Shown: in pieces, positions 55,724 through 64,000 of the stretch
Numbering within the stretch: the stretch's first letter is position 1
Layout: each line of letters starts with the position of its first letter
From: Pseudoxanthomonas wuyuanensis
GTDB taxonomy: Bacteria > Pseudomonadota > Gammaproteobacteria > Xanthomonadales > Xanthomonadaceae
Assembly (NCBI RefSeq): GCF_900215535.1
Contig: NZ_OCND01000010.1
Coordinates: 1-64,000 of the forward strand
Direction: 5' to 3'
Length of the DNA stretch: 64,000 nucleotides
Program-made: the position numbers and the translations under genes
The notes under the pieces: model-generated
The model's input: the letters and a program-made list of their open reading frames with translations, nothing else
Told to the model about the DNA's origin: nothing
The model's database searches: none

Positions 55724-56863
55724 TCAGCTGATGTTCGAATCAAGCGCTTCGGCAGACCAGGTCAGATCGCCTGCCGTACGCAGCGACGCCAGCGGTGCGC
55801 CTTCGACCGCCATCGCCAATTCGGCGTCGGCTGCTTCGATGTCGATGCCGCAATCGCCGTACCAGCGCGGATTGTAGTAACTATGCGCGTAGCGCTCGCC
55901 GCCATCGCACAGAATGGTCACGATGGAACCCTGCTGCCCCTCGGCACGCATCGCCTGCGCCGCCATCAGCACGCCGATGAAGTTGGTGCCGGTCGAACCA
56001 CCCACGCGCCGCCCCAGGCACGCGCTGACATGGCGCATCGCCGCCAGGCTTAAGGCGTCCGGCACCTTGACCATCGCATCCACGCATTGCGGGATGAAGC
56101 TGGCTTCCACCCGCGGGCGGCCGATGCCTTCGATGCCAGAGCCCACCGGCAGCGTCATGTCCTGCGCCGGCGTTCCCTGCAGCACGCTGCGGTAGTAGTC
56201 GAAGAACACCGAGTGCTCCGGGTCCGCGCACAGCACGCGGCTGTCGTGGCGGCGGTAGCGGACAAAGCGCCCCAGTGTGGCGCTGGTGCCGCCGGTGCCG
56301 GGGCTGCATACCAGCCACCGTGGCACCGGGTGCGGCTCTTCGGCCATCTGGTTGAAGATGGACTCGGCGATGTTGTTGTTGGCGCGCCAGTCGGTGGCGC
56401 GTTCGGCATAGGTGAACTGATCCATGAAATGGCCACCGGTCTCGCGCGCCAGCCGCTCCGACTCGCCGTTGATCGCACCGGCATCGTCGATCAGGCGGCA
56501 GCTTCCGCCTTGGAACTCGATGGCCTTGATCTTGTCCGGCGACGTGCAGGCCGGAATCACCGCGATGAATGGCAACCCCAGCAGGCGCGCGAAATAGGCC
56601 TCGGATACCGCGGTGGAGCCGCTGGAGGCCTCGATGACCGGAGCGCCCTCGTGCAGCCAGCCGTTGGCCAGCGCGTACAGGAACAACGAGCGCGCCAAGC
56701 GGTGCTTCAGGCTTCCGGTCGGGTGGCTGGATTCGTCCTTGAGATACAGGTCAATTCCGGGATAGCCCGGCAGTGCCATCGGAATCAGGTGGGTATCGGC
56801 GGAACGGTTGAAGTCGGCCTCGATCTTGCGGATGGACGCGGCCACCCAGGTGCGTTGGTTCAT
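55724..56863 (-). CDS. PLP-dependent cysteine synthase family protein (Cds1-like)
   Basis: A 379-residue fold-type II PLP enzyme. The PLP lysine lies in [16 protein letters not shown], the substrate loop in [19 protein letters not shown], and the phosphate cup in [12 protein letters not shown]. The N-terminal [22 protein letters not shown] and the longer C-terminal part ([15 protein letters not shown]) resemble Cds1-type cysteine desulfhydrases or cysteine synthase relatives rather than CysK or CysM. The reaction, cysteine formation or its breakdown to sulfide, cannot be settled here. The ATG at 56863 has only a weak ribosome binding site. Confidence 0.82.
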   Translation of the reverse strand: MNQRTWVAASIRKIEADFNRSADTHLIPMALPGYPGIDLYLKDESSHPTGSLKHRLARSLFLYALANGWLHEGAPVIEASSGSTAVSEAYFARLLGLPFIAVIPACTSPDKIKAIEFQGGSCRLIDDAGAINGESERLARETGGHFMDQFTYAERATDWRANNNIAESIFNQMAEEPHPVPRWLVCSPGTGGTSATLGRFVRYRRHDSRVLCADPEHSVFFDYYRSVLQGTPAQDMTLPVGSGIEGIGRPRVEASFIPQCVDAMVKVPDALSLAAMRHVSACLGRRVGGSTGTNFIGVLMAAQAMRAEGQQGSIVTILCDGGERYAHSYYNPRWYGDCGIDIEAADAELAMAVEGAPLASLRTAGDLTWSAEALDSNIS

Positions 56864-57305
56864 GTATGCATCAGTGCCTGGAACGGCGATAGTCCGTACG
56901 CCGCCAATATATGCCAAGGCGGCGGAACAATTCCTGACACCTGCCCTGGCGCGGCGGCGCGCGCCTTGCAGACCGTTGAACAACGCAGCCAGCGATCCGT
57001 TGGGAGCCAGTCCGGACATGTTCCCGGACTGGCGGCTTGGAATGCGCAGGTGGCACGCTTTCCAGTTGCCTGCCCGGCGCGCGTCCTTGCTGCGCGGCGC
57101 AACCAGCGGCATTGCAGCGCCCGCCGGCCGCGCTGGCGCAGGTGGCGCGGCCCCCGGGGCTGCCGCCGCAACCACGGCAAAGCGGGACGGCGGCTTAACC
57201 CTGGACCTGCACCAGACTTTTTTCCCTTCCCATTCAATGACCTGGATGGTTCAATAGGCCCCTCGCGGCTCCTGTCCCCTTCCTGCGCCACCGCCCCTGC
57301 CCGCC
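56864..57305. other. Divergent intergenic region upstream of copL
   Basis: No gene is supported in these 442 bp; the open frames are continuations of neighbours or antisense. A hairpin lies at 57006-57033. The part before copL (57210-57305) contains a run of six T in CAGACTTTTTTCCC and the probable copL promoter. No clear CueR or CopR operator was recognised. Confidence 0.4.
57006..57033. promoter_or_regulatory. Perfect 10-bp hairpin upstream of the copper operon
   Basis: GCCAGTCCGG (57006-57015) and CCGGACTGGC (57024-57033) pair fully around an 8-base loop ACATGTTC. It lacks a T run. It lies 273 bp before copL and about 140 bp before the divergent cysteine-synthase-family gene. Confidence 0.4.
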
Positions 57306-57725
57306 ATGTCGTTCCCCTCCCTGCTGATGCGATTGCTGCTGAGCGCGCTGCTGGTCCTCAACGGATCGGTGGATGCGTGGGCCGCTGTCGCTGGCACCCC
57401 GGCGCATGCGGACGGTTCCACGCAACCGGCTTGCGCCCATGCCGGTGCCGCTGCTCACGGACAGGGCACCGTGGCCGGGCATGCTGGCAGCCACGCCCAC
57501 CATGCCATTGCGCAAACGCCGGCAGCCGATGCCGCCGCGCAGCCGGACTGCGATGGCGGCCAGGCCTGCAACCACGCCTGTCACGTCCACGCATCCTCGG
57601 CGGCTGCGATTGCGGCCCTGCCGACGCCGGTGGCGTTCGAGCGCGGCCCGGCTCTTTTCCCGGGCAACGACTTCCTGCGCAGCGCGACGCTGTCGCATCA
57701 GCCGATCCGGCCTCCCATCCGCTGA
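57306..57725 (+). CDS. copL: CopL-family metal-binding regulatory protein
   Basis: A 139-residue protein with a signal-like hydrophobic N-terminus (about 7-27, ending DAWAA) and a His/Cys/Ala-rich remainder (for example HAGSHAHHAIAQ and CDGGQACNHACHVH). In Xanthomonas copL precedes copAB and is needed for their copper-induced expression. The gene lies 137 bp before copA, the normal arrangement. Whether it acts as a protein or through its translation (leader control) is not clear from sequence. Confidence 0.85.
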   Translation: MSFPSLLMRLLLSALLVLNGSVDAWAAVAGTPAHADGSTQPACAHAGAAAHGQGTVAGHAGSHAHHAIAQTPAADAAAQPDCDGGQACNHACHVHASSAAAIAALPTPVAFERGPALFPGNDFLRSATLSHQPIRPPIR

Positions 57726-57862
57726 GCCGCAAACGGCGCCTTGCCGTAGCTTCATATCCGTCCCTGTCGCACGGCCAATCGCAAGGCCGGCAAGGACAGT
57801 CGGCTTTCCGCGCATCCGGCCTGAAGGCCGCCCGCGTGATACCAAGAACCTGGAGTTTCTCC

Positions 57863-59671
57863 ATGTCCAACGACCTATTCGACGAACCTTCCCGCACCGG
57901 CGCGGCACTGTCGCGGCGCCGCTTCGTGCAGGGCCTGGCGCTGGGCGGCGTGGCCGCAGGCGCCGGCCTGTGGCGGCTGCCCGCATTGGCTTCCAGCGGC
58001 ATCACCGGCGCACCGCAGGTACTGAGCGGTACCGATTTCAAGCTGAGCATCGGCGCATCGCCGGTCAATTTCACCGGCCGCACGCGTCCGGCCATCACCG
58101 TCAACAACAGCCTGCCGGCGCCCATCCTGCGCTGGCGAGAAGGCGATACCGTCAACCTGCGCGTGGCCAACGCCCTGCCCGACGCGATGACCTCCATCCA
58201 TTGGCACGGCATCCTGCTGCCGGCCAACATGGACGGCGTGCCGGGCCTGAGTTTCAACGGCATCGCTCCGGGCGAAACCTACCAGTACCGTTTCCAGCTC
58301 AAGCAATCCGGCACCTACTGGTACCACAGCCATTCCCTGTTCCAGGAACAGGCCGGCCTGTACGGCGCACTGATCATCGACCCGCTGGAACCGGCACCCT
58401 ACCGCTACGACCGCGAACACGTCGTGCTGCTGTCGGACTGGACCGATACCGATCCTGGTGCGCTGTTCCGGCGCATGAAGAAGATGGCCAGCTACGACAA
58501 CTACTACCAGCTCACGCTGGGCGATCTGATCCGCGACGCCAGGCGCGATGGCCTGTCGGCGGCATTGCGCGAACGCGCCATGTGGGACCGCATGCGGATG
58601 ACGCCCACCGACATTTCCGACATCAATGCGCACACCTACACCTACCTGATGAACGGCAATGCCCCGGCCGGCAACTGGACCGGTCTGTTCCGTCCCGGCG
58701 AAAAGGTGCTGCTGCGCTTCATCAACGGCTCGGCGATGACCTATTTCGACGTGCGCATCCCGGGCTTGAAGATGACCGTGGTGGCGGCCGACGGCCAGTA
58801 CATCCACCCGGTCACGGTGGACGAATTCCGCATCGCGGTAGCGGAGACCTTCGATGTCATCGTCGAGCCCAGCGGCCAGGATGCGTTCACCGTGTTCGCC
58901 CAGGACATGGGCCGCACCGGCTACGCGCGCGGCACACTGGCCGTGCGCGCAGGGCTGCAGGCACCGGTGCCTGCCCGCGATCCGCGCCCGCTGCTGACGA
59001 TGGACGACATGGGCCACGACATGTCCGGCCACAAGGGCATGGAAGGCGGTTGCGGCGCCAGCATGGGCAAGGGCATGGAAGGCAGCTGCGGCACCAGCAT
59101 GGGCATGGCCGGCATGGACCACAGCGCGCATGGCGGTGACGATAAGACACCCAGGCATCCGCCCGGTGAGACCGGCAACCCGCTGGTGGACATGCAGTCG
59201 ATGGCCAGCGCGCCGAAACTGGACGACCCCGGCATCGGCCTGCGCAACAACGGCCGCAAGGTGCTGACATACGCCGATATGAAGAGCCTGTTCCCCGACC
59301 CGGACGGCCGCGATCCCGGCCGCGAAATCGAGCTGCACCTGACCGGGCATATGGAGAAGTTCGCCTGGTCGTTCGACGGCATTCCATTCGCTGGCGCCGA
59401 ACCACTCCGGCTCAACTATGGCGAGCGCATGCGCATCGTGCTGGTCAACGACACCATGATGCAGCATCCCATTCACCTGCATGGCGTGTGGAGCGATCTG
59501 GAAGACGAAAGCGGCAACTTCCACCTGCGCAAGCACACCATCGACATGCCGCCGGGCACGCGCCGCAGCTATCGCGTGCGCGCCGATGCGCTGGGCCGAT
59601 GGGCATTCCATTGCCACCTGCTCTACCACATGGAAGCCGGCATGATGCGCGAAGTGAGGATCGAGGAATGA
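57863..59671 (+). CDS. copA: Periplasmic multicopper oxidase CopA
   Basis: A 602-residue copper resistance oxidase. A twin-arginine signal (SRRRFVQGLALGGVAAGAG) directs export. Three cupredoxin domains carry the copper motifs HWHG, WYHSH, HPIHLHG and HCHLLYHMEAGM. Between domains 2 and 3 is a Met/His-rich segment (DMGHDMSGHKGM, then SMGMAGMDHSAH) with extra cysteines, a likely copper store. The start at 57863 has GGAG 7 nt upstream; the much longer open frame upstream is antisense to the cysteine-synthase-family gene. The stop overlaps the copB start. Confidence 0.95.
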   Translation: MSNDLFDEPSRTGAALSRRRFVQGLALGGVAAGAGLWRLPALASSGITGAPQVLSGTDFKLSIGASPVNFTGRTRPAITVNNSLPAPILRWREGDTVNLRVANALPDAMTSIHWHGILLPANMDGVPGLSFNGIAPGETYQYRFQLKQSGTYWYHSHSLFQEQAGLYGALIIDPLEPAPYRYDREHVVLLSDWTDTDPGALFRRMKKMASYDNYYQLTLGDLIRDARRDGLSAALRERAMWDRMRMTPTDISDINAHTYTYLMNGNAPAGNWTGLFRPGEKVLLRFINGSAMTYFDVRIPGLKMTVVAADGQYIHPVTVDEFRIAVAETFDVIVEPSGQDAFTVFAQDMGRTGYARGTLAVRAGLQAPVPARDPRPLLTMDDMGHDMSGHKGMEGGCGASMGKGMEGSCGTSMGMAGMDHSAHGGDDKTPRHPPGETGNPLVDMQSMASAPKLDDPGIGLRNNGRKVLTYADMKSLFPDPDGRDPGREIELHLTGHMEKFAWSFDGIPFAGAEPLRLNYGERMRIVLVNDTMMQHPIHLHGVWSDLEDESGNFHLRKHTIDMPPGTRRSYRVRADALGRWAFHCHLLYHMEAGMMREVRIEE

Positions 59672-60696
59672 ACATCCATCACAGGATTTCCCTCACTGTT
59701 CTGGCCGTCGCACTGGCCCTGGCCAGCAACGGCAATGCGCATGCGCAGCACGATCATTCGCAGCACGCCGCGCAATCCGAAGCGGCCAGGCCGACAACCG
59801 GTGCGCAATCCCATGCCGGGCATGAAACCAAGGCCGACGCGGACCGGACCGGGCAAGCTGTCGACCATTCGACAATGGACCACTCGCAGATGGACCACTC
59901 GCAAATGGATCACAGCCGGCACAGCGACCCGTCGCCGGTAGACCATGCCGCAATGGGCCATGGCACGCCGGCAACGCAAGCTCCCATCGAACCGATCCCG
60001 GCAGTCACCGATGCCGATCGCGCCGCCGCATTTCCCGCTCTCGACCATCATGCGATGGAGCATGCGCCCGCCATCAACCGCTTCGTCCTGTTCAATCGCC
60101 TGGAAGCCTGGGATGCCGATCACGGCACCGGGCAGGCCTGGGAAGGCAGCGCCTGGATCGGCAGCGATCTGAACCGCCTGTGGCTGCGCAGCGAAGGCGA
60201 GCGCGAAGGCGGCCGCACCGAAGCGTCCGATCTCGAAGCGATGTACGGCCGCAGCGTTTCGCCGTGGTGGGATCTGCTGGTGGGCGTCAAGCAGGATTTC
60301 CGGCCGGCCGATTCGCAGACCTGGGCGGCGTTCGGCGTGCAAGGCATGGCGCCCTACAAGTTCGAATTGTCGGCCACCGCCTATGTCGGTTCGGGCGGCC
60401 GCACCGCCGCCACGCTGGAAGCCGAATACGACCTGCTGCTGACCAACCGCCTGATCCTGCAACCGTTGATCGAAGCCGATCTGTCGTTCAAGGACGACCC
60501 GCAGCACGGCGTCGGCACCGGATTGAACAAGATCGAGGCCGGCCTGCGCCTGCGTTACGAGTTCACCCGCCGGTTCGCGCCTTATATCGGTGTGGTGCAC
60601 GAACGCGCGTTCGGCAACACCGCGGACTACCGCCGCGAGGAAGGCGAACCCGCGCGCGATACCCGCGTAGTGGTCGGCGTGCGCCTGTGGTTCTGA
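59668..60696 (+). CDS. copB: Outer-membrane copper resistance protein CopB
   Basis: A 342-residue outer-membrane protein. A signal peptide (1-26) is followed by a His/Met-rich, repeat-bearing segment (about 27-120, with DHSTMDHSQMDHSQMDHS) and a C-terminal beta-barrel ending VVVGVRLWF, the usual outer-membrane signature. It works with CopA to sequester copper. Its ATG overlaps the copA stop (ATGA). Confidence 0.94.
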   Translation: MNIHHRISLTVLAVALALASNGNAHAQHDHSQHAAQSEAARPTTGAQSHAGHETKADADRTGQAVDHSTMDHSQMDHSQMDHSRHSDPSPVDHAAMGHGTPATQAPIEPIPAVTDADRAAAFPALDHHAMEHAPAINRFVLFNRLEAWDADHGTGQAWEGSAWIGSDLNRLWLRSEGEREGGRTEASDLEAMYGRSVSPWWDLLVGVKQDFRPADSQTWAAFGVQGMAPYKFELSATAYVGSGGRTAATLEAEYDLLLTNRLILQPLIEADLSFKDDPQHGVGTGLNKIEAGLRLRYEFTRRFAPYIGVVHERAFGNTADYRREEGEPARDTRVVVGVRLWF

Positions 60697-60775
60697 CCGC
60701 TGCCGCATGCCGCAGCGGCCTCATTTTCATTCCTTGCCCCGATGGCCTGAAGCCATTCCAACTCGAGAAAGATCC

Positions 60776-61060
60776 ATGAAAACTTTCAGCAAGATCCTGG
60801 TGCTCGTCGTCGCTCTCAGCGCAACCGCCGCAATCGCCGGCGAACACGATCATCATGCCGCCAAGCCGGCCGCCGCTGCGACGGCGCCGCGCAACACCGC
60901 CGACCCCGAATTCGCCAGACTGGACGCCAACCAGGACGGGTTCATCAGCAAGTCCGAACTGGCCAAGCATCCGCTGCTTGCGCATTTTTCGATGGCCGAC
61001 AAGAACAAGGACGGAAAGCTGGACAAACAGGAGTTCATCGCCGGCAAGGCGATGCTTTGA
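60776..61060 (+). CDS. Small secreted EF-hand protein of the copper operon
   Basis: A 94-residue protein with a signal peptide (1-21, ending AIAGE), a short His-containing Ala-rich stretch (HDHHAAKPAAA) and two EF-hand loops, DANQDGFISKSE and DKNKDGKLDKQE. EF-hand proteins of this kind often end xanthomonad cop clusters. Calcium binding is likely; a copper role is inferred from position and the His cluster. It lies 79 bp after copB. Confidence 0.82.
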   Translation: MKTFSKILVLVVALSATAAIAGEHDHHAAKPAAAATAPRNTADPEFARLDANQDGFISKSELAKHPLLAHFSMADKNKDGKLDKQEFIAGKAML

Positions 61061-61115
61061 CGCGTCATGGAGCCGGTTCGAAACCGGTCCGCGGGAAAGG
61101 CGGGCCGGTTCGCAG

Positions 61116-61162
61116 TACCTGGGTGATTGCCGGCGTCCGCCTGGGGTTCTGAGCGTTGCCGC
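61116..61162 (+). pseudogene. Possible remnant of a copB-like 3' end
   Basis: This 47-bp stretch matches the end of copB and its following bases (60660-60706) at 37 of 47 positions, including the stop. In frame it reads TWVIAGVRLGF then stop, against TRVVVGVRLWF in copB. The frame upstream has no copB resemblance. It may be the relic of a second copB-like gene or of a local duplication; chance similarity among outer-membrane C-termini is possible. Confidence 0.4.
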
Positions 61163-61190
61163 GTCCGCCAACCGCCGCACCGCCTGTCAG

Positions 61191-61221
61191 CAGAAAGGCC
61201 CGCCAAAAGCGGGCCTTTCTG
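61191..61221. terminator. Bidirectional terminator between the cop operon and ssb
   Basis: A perfect 13-bp stem CAGAAAGGCCCGC / GCGGGCCTTTCTG with a CAAAA loop lies between the convergent EF-hand and ssb genes. T-rich bases within the stem arms on both strands fit a shared terminator. Confidence 0.82.
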
Positions 61222-61246
61222 CGCAGACACTGCAAACTTGGCTCTC

Positions 61247-61738
61247 TTAGAACGGAATATCGTCATCGGCGAAATCGTCCACCGGCGCCTGCTGCGGAGC
61301 CGGGGCCTGGCGGCGCGGAGCCGAGGAGGATGACGACGAATACTCCTGGCGCTGCGGACGCGCGGCGCGCTCACCGCCGCCGCCGCCACCGCCACCGCCT
61401 TCGCCACGGCCGCCCAACATCTGCATCTCGTCGGCAATGATGTCGGTGGAATACTTCTCCACGCCGTCCTGGCCGGTGTACTTGTCGTAGCGGATCGATC
61501 CTTCCACGTACACCGAGCTGCCCTTGCGCAGGTACTCGCCGGCGATTTCGCCCAGCTTGCCGAAGAACACCACACGGTGCCATTCGGTACGCTCCTGCTG
61601 GTTGCCGTCCTTGTCCTTGCGGACGCTGGTGGTGGCCAGGCTGATGCGGGTGATCGCCATGCCACCCTGGGTGTATTTGGTTTCCGGGTCGTTGCCGAGA
61701 TTGCCGACCAGGATGACTTTGTTGATGCCGCGGGCCAT
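61247..61738 (-). CDS. ssb: Single-stranded DNA-binding protein
   Basis: A 163-residue SSB. The OB fold (ARGINKVILVGNLGNDPETKYTQGG to about residue 110) has the conserved EWHRVVFFGKLGEIAGEYLRKG. A Gly-rich linker containing nine consecutive Gly, then a Ser/Gln/Pro-rich stretch, leads to the acidic tip DDFADDDIPF that recruits partner proteins. The start at 61738 is preferred (GGA 7 nt upstream); an ATG at 61750 is the alternative. Confidence 0.96.
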   Translation of the reverse strand: MARGINKVILVGNLGNDPETKYTQGGMAITRISLATTSVRKDKDGNQQERTEWHRVVFFGKLGEIAGEYLRKGSSVYVEGSIRYDKYTGQDGVEKYSTDIIADEMQMLGGRGEGGGGGGGGGERAARPQRQEYSSSSSSAPRRQAPAPQQAPVDDFADDDIPF

Positions 61739-61846
61739 ATCGTTATCCATTGAGAATCACCCGCCGGTCGCGGGCATAGCCAGTGAAGTATACCTGCGTC
61801 GCTGCAACCATCAGTGACCTGCCCGGCCGAAGGTAGGATTTCTCCG

Positions 61847-61852
61847 TATAAT
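61847..61852 (+). promoter_or_regulatory. -10 element of the ispB promoter
   Basis: A perfect TATAAT lies 27 bp before the ispB start codon. No good -35 hexamer is found 16-18 bp upstream, so the promoter may rely on an activator or on other contacts. Confidence 0.45.
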
Positions 61853-61878
61853 TCAGGCACTTTCCCGCCATTGCCCCC

Positions 61879-62877
61879 ATGTCCGCCGTCGAATCCGCCC
61901 GTCCCGTCCTGGCCCTGCCGCAGATCCAGACCCTTGCCGCGCCGGACATGGCCGCCGTCGACGCCCTGATCCGGGCCCGGCTGGCCTCGGACGTAGCGCT
62001 GATCAACCAGATTGCCGACCACATCATCTCCGCCGGCGGCAAGCGCCTGCGGCCGATGCTGGTGGTGCTGGCCGGGCAGGCCTGCGGGCCAACGACGGCC
62101 GACCACCATCAACTGGCGGCGATCATCGAGTTCATCCACACCTCGACCCTGCTGCACGATGATGTTGTCGACGAATCCGATCTGCGCCGCGGCCGCAGCA
62201 CCGCAAATGCATTGTGGGGCAATGCGCCCAGCGTGCTGGTCGGGGATTTCCTGTACTCGCGCAGCTTCCAGCTGATGGTGGAACTGGACCGCATGGAAGT
62301 GATGCGGATCCTGGCCGACACCACCAATCGCATCGCCGAGGGCGAAGTGCTGCAGTTGCTGCATGTGCACAATCCCGACACCGACGAAGCCGCCTACCTG
62401 CGCGTCATCGAGCGCAAGACCGCGGTGCTGTTCGCCGCCGGCACCCAGTTGGGCGCCTTCGCCTCCGGGGCCGACAGCGCCGCCCAGCGCAAGCTGTACG
62501 ACTACGGCATGAACCTGGGCTACGCCTTCCAGATTGCCGACGACGTGCTGGACTACACCGCCGACGCCGCCGACCTGGGCAAGAACCTGGGCGACGACCT
62601 GGCCGAGGGCAAGGCCACGCTGCCGCTGATCCATGCCATCAAGCATTCGGATCCAGCCGTCGCAGCGCGCCTGCGCGACATCATCCAGCAGGGCGATGCC
62701 GACGCCATGCCGGAGGTGCTGGGCGCCATCCGCGCCACCGGCGGCATCGAGTACAGCCGGCGCCGCGCCGGCGAATACGCCGACGCCGCCGAGCGCGCGC
62801 TGGACGGTCTGGCCGAGAACGACGCCATCGCCGCGTTGCGCGGCCTGGCGCGCTATGCGGTGCAGCGCACGCACTGA
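61879..62877 (+). CDS. ispB: Octaprenyl diphosphate synthase
   Basis: A 332-residue trans-prenyltransferase that builds the ubiquinone side chain. The first Asp-rich motif is LLHDDVVDESDLRRG, the second DDVLDYT, with GGKRLRPML near the N-terminus. Residue bulk before the first motif sets chain length; C40 is the usual product in this group but is inferred. It is divergent from ssb and followed by a palindromic repeat. Confidence 0.94.
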   Translation: MSAVESARPVLALPQIQTLAAPDMAAVDALIRARLASDVALINQIADHIISAGGKRLRPMLVVLAGQACGPTTADHHQLAAIIEFIHTSTLLHDDVVDESDLRRGRSTANALWGNAPSVLVGDFLYSRSFQLMVELDRMEVMRILADTTNRIAEGEVLQLLHVHNPDTDEAAYLRVIERKTAVLFAAGTQLGAFASGADSAAQRKLYDYGMNLGYAFQIADDVLDYTADAADLGKNLGDDLAEGKATLPLIHAIKHSDPAVAARLRDIIQQGDADAMPEVLGAIRATGGIEYSRRRAGEYADAAERALDGLAENDAIAALRGLARYAVQRTH

Positions 62878-62900
62878 CGGGTCGAACCTCCAGGGGGAAC

Positions 62901-63044
62901 TGTAGGAGCGACGTGAGTCGCGACCGAGATCGCGACAGAAAAGGAAAATCTCGTTGTCTGCCGTCTGGCCGAGCGGCGGCGGCTTCTCTTCTGTACGCAC
63001 GCCTGGCTGCTTGCGGCACGGTCGCGACTCAGGTCGCTCCCACA
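62901..63044. repeat. REP-like palindromic element, TGTAGGAGCGAC family (copy 4)
   Basis: The arms begin TGTAGGAGCGACGTGAG (62901-62923) and end CTCAGGTCGCTCCCACA (63022-63044), enclosing 98 bp. It lies between the convergent ispB and murD2. The remaining 100 bp to murD2 hold no clear terminator. Confidence 0.85.
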
Positions 63045-63147
63045 ATGCTCCGTTTCCGGTCGGTCAAGCCTTGGCATGGATTTTGGTATGAAACTCAAAC
63101 TCCATGACATGCTCTAAGGCAACGCTGAAAAAGGTCGAAGCGCTGCC

Positions 63148-64000
63148 CTAGGCGATGCCCAGACCGGGAATCGAGGAAATAGCGGCCAGGTCGAAGCCTG
63201 CCAGCGCTGCAAAATGACGGCCGCGCGCCACATAGTCGCGGTAGGCGCCAAAGCTCGGCGCGCCGGGCGACAGCAAGATCACGCCTGGTCCGTCCAGCAG
63301 TTCCTTCGCGCGGGCCATCGCAGTCTCCATATTCTGCGCCTGCGCCAATGCAAAACCTGCAGACTGCGCCAACGGCGCCAGCAACGCGTGGATGCGCGGC
63401 CCGTTGGCGCCCATCGTCACCACGGCGGCAGGCGCGCGTTCGCGCATGCGCGCAGCGAATTCGGTCCAGTCCAGTCCGCGATCATGCCCGCCCAGCAGAA
63501 TCGCGACCCGCTGCGAACGGAAACAATCCAGCGCGGCTAGGCTGGCGTGCGGCGTGGTGCTGATGGAATCGTTGACGTAGACGATGCCGTCGCGTTCGCC
63601 CAGCCTCTGCAGGCGGTTGGGCAGCGGGCGGAAACTCTGCGCGGCAGCGGCCAGCGGCGCCGCGTCGATGCCGGCGGCCTCGATGGCCGTCAGCACGGCG
63701 CACAGATTGCCGCGGTTGTGGCGGCCCGGCAGCGGCACCGTGGTGGTGTCCAGCACCAGGCGTTCGCCGCGATACAGATCGTCGCCGCGCAGATGCCAGC
63801 CATCGGCACGGTTGAACCAGCGCACTTCGCTGGCGGGCAATGCCAGCGCCGCCAGTTGCGGGTCGGCCGCGTTCAACACCGCGATACGCGGCCGCGCCGC
63901 AGTGACCAGCGCCAGCTTGTCGGCGACATAGCGGGCCTGGCTGCCGTGCCAGTCCAGGTGTTCGGGGAACACATTCAGCGCCACCGCAATGTCCGGTCGC
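63148..64000 (-). CDS. murD2: MurD2-type UDP-MurNAc-L-alanine--L-glutamate ligase (3' part)
   Basis: About 284 C-terminal residues of a Mur ligase; the 5' part lies beyond the window. The central piece [25 protein letters not shown] differs from ordinary MurD, which has a shorter N-[VT]-x-D-H-x-D segment, and resembles MurD2 of Xanthomonas. Ligase features include the C-terminal domain pieces [33 protein letters not shown] and [14 protein letters not shown]. MurD2 adds L-Glu instead of D-Glu to UDP-MurNAc-L-Ala, and MurL then epimerises it. murL is not in the window; it would be expected next to this gene. Confidence 0.78.
   Translation of the reverse strand, partial: RPDIAVALNVFPEHLDWHGSQARYVADKLALVTAARPRIAVLNAADPQLAALALPASEVRWFNRADGWHLRGDDLYRGERLVLDTTTVPLPGRHNRGNLCAVLTAIEAAGIDAAPLAAAAQSFRPLPNRLQRLGERDGIVYVNDSISTTPHASLAALDCFRSQRVAILLGGHDRGLDWTEFAARMRERAPAAVVTMGANGPRIHALLAPLAQSAGFALAQAQNMETAMARAKELLDGPGVILLSPGAPSFGAYRDYVARGRHFAALAGFDLAAISSIPGLGIA

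Noticed and set aside
56087-57862. Very long N-terminal extension of the copA frame (total 1194 codons)
   Set aside because: The extension is antisense to the cysteine-synthase-family gene and overlaps copL; the Tat signal and ribosome binding site fix the start at 57863.

Overview
The window is GC-rich chromosomal DNA of a gammaproteobacterium of the Xanthomonadaceae/Lysobacteraceae group (Xanthomonas, Lysobacter, Pseudoxanthomonas and relatives). The call rests on gene content: a CopL-type regulator ahead of copAB, an Oar-like TonB-dependent receptor, several S9 and M3 peptidases beside peptide transporters, a MurD2-like ligase, the rmlBACD order, and dispersed TGTAGGAGCGAC palindromes. Genus cannot be fixed from sequence alone. 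No rRNA, tRNA, CRISPR array, prophage or complete insertion sequence was recognised.

Layout. 0.3-8.4 kb: minor pilin operon fimT-pilV-pilW-pilX-pilY1-pilE (minus), preceded by a sigma-54-like promoter and a divergent FimS/LytS-type kinase. 8.5-13.2 kb: ppnN and a 1075-residue Oar-like receptor. 13.4-20.9 kb: housekeeping genes (marC, a degenerate SDR, grxD, sodB, purK, purE, a Trm112-like gene with nadC, a DUF3301 gene, sspB, sspA). 21.1-24.9 kb: cytochrome bc1 (petABC) and a lytic transglycosylase. 25.1-30.4 kb: miaB and a TetR-HlyD-ABC export operon. 30.5-35.2 kb: phoH-ybeY-(secreted protein)-corC, followed where lnt often sits by a DUF4105 (Lnb-type) membrane protein. 35.2-38.5 kb: a GH97 glucosidase and corA. 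38.7-49.4 kb: a minus-strand run of amino-acid, peptide and carbon-starvation genes (ArsA-like ATPase, small CC-terminal protein, cstA, DUF819 carrier, S9 peptidase, OPT transporter, and a frameshifted S9 peptidase). 49.6-53.0 kb: rmlDCAB for dTDP-L-rhamnose. 53.2-53.5 kb: a MITE-like element. 53.7-56.9 kb: M3 oligopeptidase and a cysteine-synthase-family enzyme. 57.3-61.1 kb: copper operon copL-copA-copB-EF-hand protein. 61.2-64 kb: ssb, ispB and the 3' part of murD2.

Many operons are tightly coupled by ATGA or GTGA overlaps (pilX/W/V, grxD-SDR-marC, Trm112-nadC, the ABC genes, cstA with its small partner, rmlA-C-D, copA-copB). Intergenic spaces, especially between convergent genes, carry at least three families of palindromic repeats.

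The observations most worth following are: the DUF4105/Lnb-type protein in the usual lnt position; the overlapping cstA / CC-terminal protein / ArsA-like ATPase module; a structured insertion between purE and purK that duplicates the purK start yet keeps ATGA coupling on both sides; the FimS-like kinase beside the minor pilin operon; a 304-bp MITE-like element with CTAG flanks upstream of rmlB; and a one-base frameshift at the PHGGP motif of an S9 peptidase.
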